Shown here in pieces: positions 61,162 to 64,000 of a DNA stretch of 64,000 nt (within the stretch, counting starts at the first letter, position 1; each line of letters opens with the position of its first letter). The notes under the pieces were generated by a model. The model was given only the letters and a program-made list of their open reading frames with translations, did not search any database and had not been told where the DNA came from. Location: NCBI RefSeq assembly GCF_001949145.1, contig NW_019091526.1, forward strand, positions 62,001-126,000, written 5' to 3'. Both the position numbers and the translations under genes were made by a program. Source of the DNA: Acanthaster planci. Taxonomy: Eukaryota > Echinodermata > Asteroidea > Valvatida > Acanthasteridae.

Positions 61162-64000
61162 GTACACGTATCTCAGCTCCTCTGGAAAGTGTAAAGCTAA
61201 AAAAGTAGCTACAATCAATTTGTTTAAATACAAACCTTCAAAATGCACTTTGCATCTCAGTTAACCTTGTTTTCAACATTTGTTTCACTATTTCAAGGGT
61301 TTTTTAATGCCTTTTTGGATTTCATGCTAATAACTATTTCCATATTCATGTGCATTACAGTGATATCATCCAAGGAAGAAATCCTCTGTGTTGCATTGAT
61401 TTAGTATACATAAAAAAACATGCTGCACTTTTGCAGATTTTGCTGGACTCAATTTTCTTTTCTTTGCTGATTCATTGTTTTTATGCGCATAGCAATAAGC
61501 AAGCATCAGCCCCCTTTGCAGAAATGTTTTCAGTATGTGTATTCCGTGTACACAATTTGAATAGAAACCCCTATGCACTGTACTATGTCTTCCCTGGATG
61601 ACATCACAGCAGCAGCGCCCTCAAGTTGTCCTGGAAAGCACGGATATTTTCATGTGTTTAAAAATTGCTCCTTTCAATGCATTTAACCAAATAGGAATGC
61701 AAAAGAGTATTCATACATTCATTGTAGCTACACTTCACTGCTGTCCTTGCTGGTGTGCAGAGCTGAATTAGACACAATGACTATCTCTGCTCCTTTCCTG
61801 CAGATACCTCTTGGCTCGCTTGGTAGAGTGAAACATTGAGGCCACGTGAGTGTGAGTTACTTGTGTGAGTACAAGTACACTCCTACTCACAGAAATGGCA
61901 GGAGCGAGACCTGCAGGTACTAGCAAGAGTACACTCTTGACTGGATTGGGAGTATATTATTGTATCACCTGGTAACTTCAAGATGTCAGAAAAATGACAG
62001 TTGACTGCACGATGTGATCCTAAATCAATGCGCATGCAACATTTTCTTATACACACAAGTACCGATCATAATACTCACAAACGCAGCCCTTGTAACTAAG
62101 TGCCTTGCCAAAGGAACAGATGCTCATTGCAATCCCACTGGAACCCTATATTTGCAGACTTTACTCACAAGATCTAAAAAATCGACGTTATCAAGACAGT
62201 AACCCCCAAAACAATGTATTTCCATCTGAGGAGAGGCGTACTTCATGAACAAACTCACCAGGTTGGTAATTTTTCCTTCTGGAATGTTTTGCCGTCTTAT
62301 CCAAGCCATGATACCTTCACAACTCAGTTTTTCCTCAGTACCCCATAAATTCTTTTCTCAAAATAGGGACCTCTCAGCAACTACTTCCCCTGTTTAATCA
62401 ACATAACATGAAGTTTCTGTTTATTGTCTGAGGTTTTTGTTTTCTACACTGTCAAAGTTTAATTTCCACAAACAAACTTGACATATTTAAACCCCCAAAT
62501 GCCTAAATCACTATTTTACATAATGCTCCAGTGTGTAAACAAAGATATACAGCTACCTACATTTTTACCTACTTTTAAAGGTGCGATCTGTTACTTTACA
62601 AGGAAGCTGCCACCACACAAGACTTCAAGTAGGCCTAAGCAGGGCTTAAATATTCATTTTTTTCACTATTTGTGCATTGTTTATCCGTGGGTCTTACGGT
62701 TTGAATGCATTTAATAAGCAAATTTGCATGTCTTTGCATACAACTCAGACAGTTCATACAAATAAATTATTCCATGTTATGTTGACCAAACAAAAGAAAC
62801 AGTCTTCATGTGCATGTACATCCTGTTCTCCTAACCGTATCACCAGCGTGTTTTCCCCAAAGTCACAAAGGGTTTACATGGCACAATGACAGGGGAACAT
62901 TGCTTTTACAAATGCCTCTGAGTCCCCCATACAACTGTTTATATTTTAATCTGGGTCTTTGATCACTTGGTCTCATTTGACTGGTGAGGTGCTTTCTTTT
63001 CTTTCTTTTTTTTTTTTTGGCGGCCAGGTTTCGTCAAGGTCCCGCTCTAAGCGGGGGAGCTCCACAGCTCATCAAAAATTGATGCTAAGTCAGTCCACTG
63101 TCTTGAATTCAATTTGGGACTTTCACGGTCCACTCTGACAAGAGGGAGAGAGAGTGACCAAAAGAGACAAGAACAGTTGTGGGAAGAACTCTATGAGAAC
63201 TGGACCACATGGGTACGGATGTTGCAAAGTTGGGCCACTTAATTTGGAGAGAGGGATGAGGAGTCTAGCATTGTTGGTGGTGACTGGACAGAATAAGACG
63301 TCAAGCTGGATAGAGAAGTGTTGACAAGATGGGTTTTAAGGGATTAGGATAAAACCTGACGTGACAAACTGGGAAATTGCTGCCTGGCTTAAAAAGGAAT
63401 ATCTATTTACCAAAAGTTACATGGCTACAGGTTTCAATTTCCCACAGAACTGCTGAGCAGAAAAAAGTGCTTAGCAAATTTATGAGCCAGGCAATAGAGA
63501 GTACCAGTCGCAAAAAGTGTATGCAATAAAGCTTTTGGCTAGTGACCTGTTTTTGTAAGTAAACAGTTGTCTCCGCTTAGCAAGCTTCTGAGCTTAGCAG
63601 CCCTGTGAAATTAATCCCAATTAGGGTGTTTGCCAGGGAAGAGGAATTAAAAAGGCGGGTCATGAGAGAGGAACATCTTCTGCCACGGTTAACCAAGACA
63701 GTTAGAGAAGTTTTATTAGATTGTTTGTCTACTGTTTTCACCGACAAAATAAATATTTCTTTCTGCTCCTCCATTTTTCAAACTTTCTCCAGGCTCCTGG
63801 ATGGCAAGGGGGGATCTGAATCGTAAACATTCAAAAGCCCAGAAACAAAGAATAAAAATTCAGTAGAATCAAATACAGATGAGAAATACCAGCATTTCCT
63901 CGATGTTTATGGACAAGTGACCTAAATTTAACTATGACACTCTAAAAGTTACAGATCCTCATATATTTGATCCTGGCAGAATGTTGAAACTGGTTCAGTC

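Larger units (their letters stand above)
49000..64000. other. CpG-depleted domain, possibly a methylated gene body
   Basis: By eye, CpG falls from several per 60-bp line before 48 kb to about none or one per line from roughly 49 kb to the window end. TG and CA are correspondingly common. In animals with mosaic methylation this marks transcribed, methylated gene bodies. Exon-like segments within it are listed separately. Other weaker ones are 54073-54139 (AEGAKGCQTTATQIGIGRSG), 54903-54950 (LKGVDRTSEADPISNV, phase 0) and about 63643-63705 (EEELKRRVMREEHLLPRLTK). No gene is identified. Confidence 0.5.

Noticed and set aside
61808-61826. TTGGCTCGCTTGGTAGAG, similar to the 5' part of a tRNA or SINE
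   Set aside because: No B box or T-arm downstream; at most a degraded SINE head.
1-64000. CRISPR arrays, bacterial operons, rRNA genes, reverse transcriptase or transposase genes, viral genes
   Set aside because: No regularly spaced repeats, no conserved rRNA stretches and no recognisable RT, transposase, integrase or capsid motif in any frame examined.

Overview
The window looks like a piece of an animal nuclear genome. Coding exons are short, bounded by GT/AG splice sites and separated by kilobase introns. Small non-autonomous DNA transposons are frequent, and one assembly gap (84 N) is present. The one gene I can identify with confidence is an RBM24/RBM38 (SEB-4/SUP-12) family RNA-binding protein on the minus strand. 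The recurrent TAGGCCTA and ACATGTACATGT words and the CpG pattern suggest a marine invertebrate deuterostome such as an echinoderm. That lineage call is an inference.

Layout. Positions 9194-20481 (minus) hold the first three coding exons of the RBM24/38-like gene: exon 1 at 20317-20481, exon 2 at 14721-14850 and exon 3 at 9194-9293. Each ends in a perfect GTAAGT donor and the reading phases agree (0, 1, 2). Exons 1 and 2 together make a complete RRM. Exon 3 begins the Gln/His-rich tail. I did not find later exons in 1-9193, so the 3' end is either unrecognised there or lies off the left edge. CpG-rich sequence lies upstream of the start codon. Intron 2 (9294-14720) carries several plus-strand exon-like segments, which may be an antisense nested gene, plus a compact regulatory cluster at 13038-13086 (DR1 nuclear-receptor site, ATGGCGG word, near-perfect RFX X-box).

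From 21.4 to 48 kb I recognise no gene. This part is CpG-rich and holds many small mobile elements: one of two 119-bp Harbinger-type MITEs flanked by TAA (the other is at 6.3 kb), a 721-bp element with terminal inverted repeats, two long foldback elements, and a head-to-head pair of about 300-bp elements next to the gap. A perfect palindromic RFX X-box lies in a GC-rich block at 44.84 kb.

From about 49 kb to the right edge CpG becomes scarce. In invertebrates with mosaic methylation this is typical of a methylated gene body. I find several exon-like segments there with good splice sites, but none that I recognise and on both strands, so they are reported with low confidence. No rRNA, canonical tRNA, CRISPR, bacterial operon or viral gene was seen.
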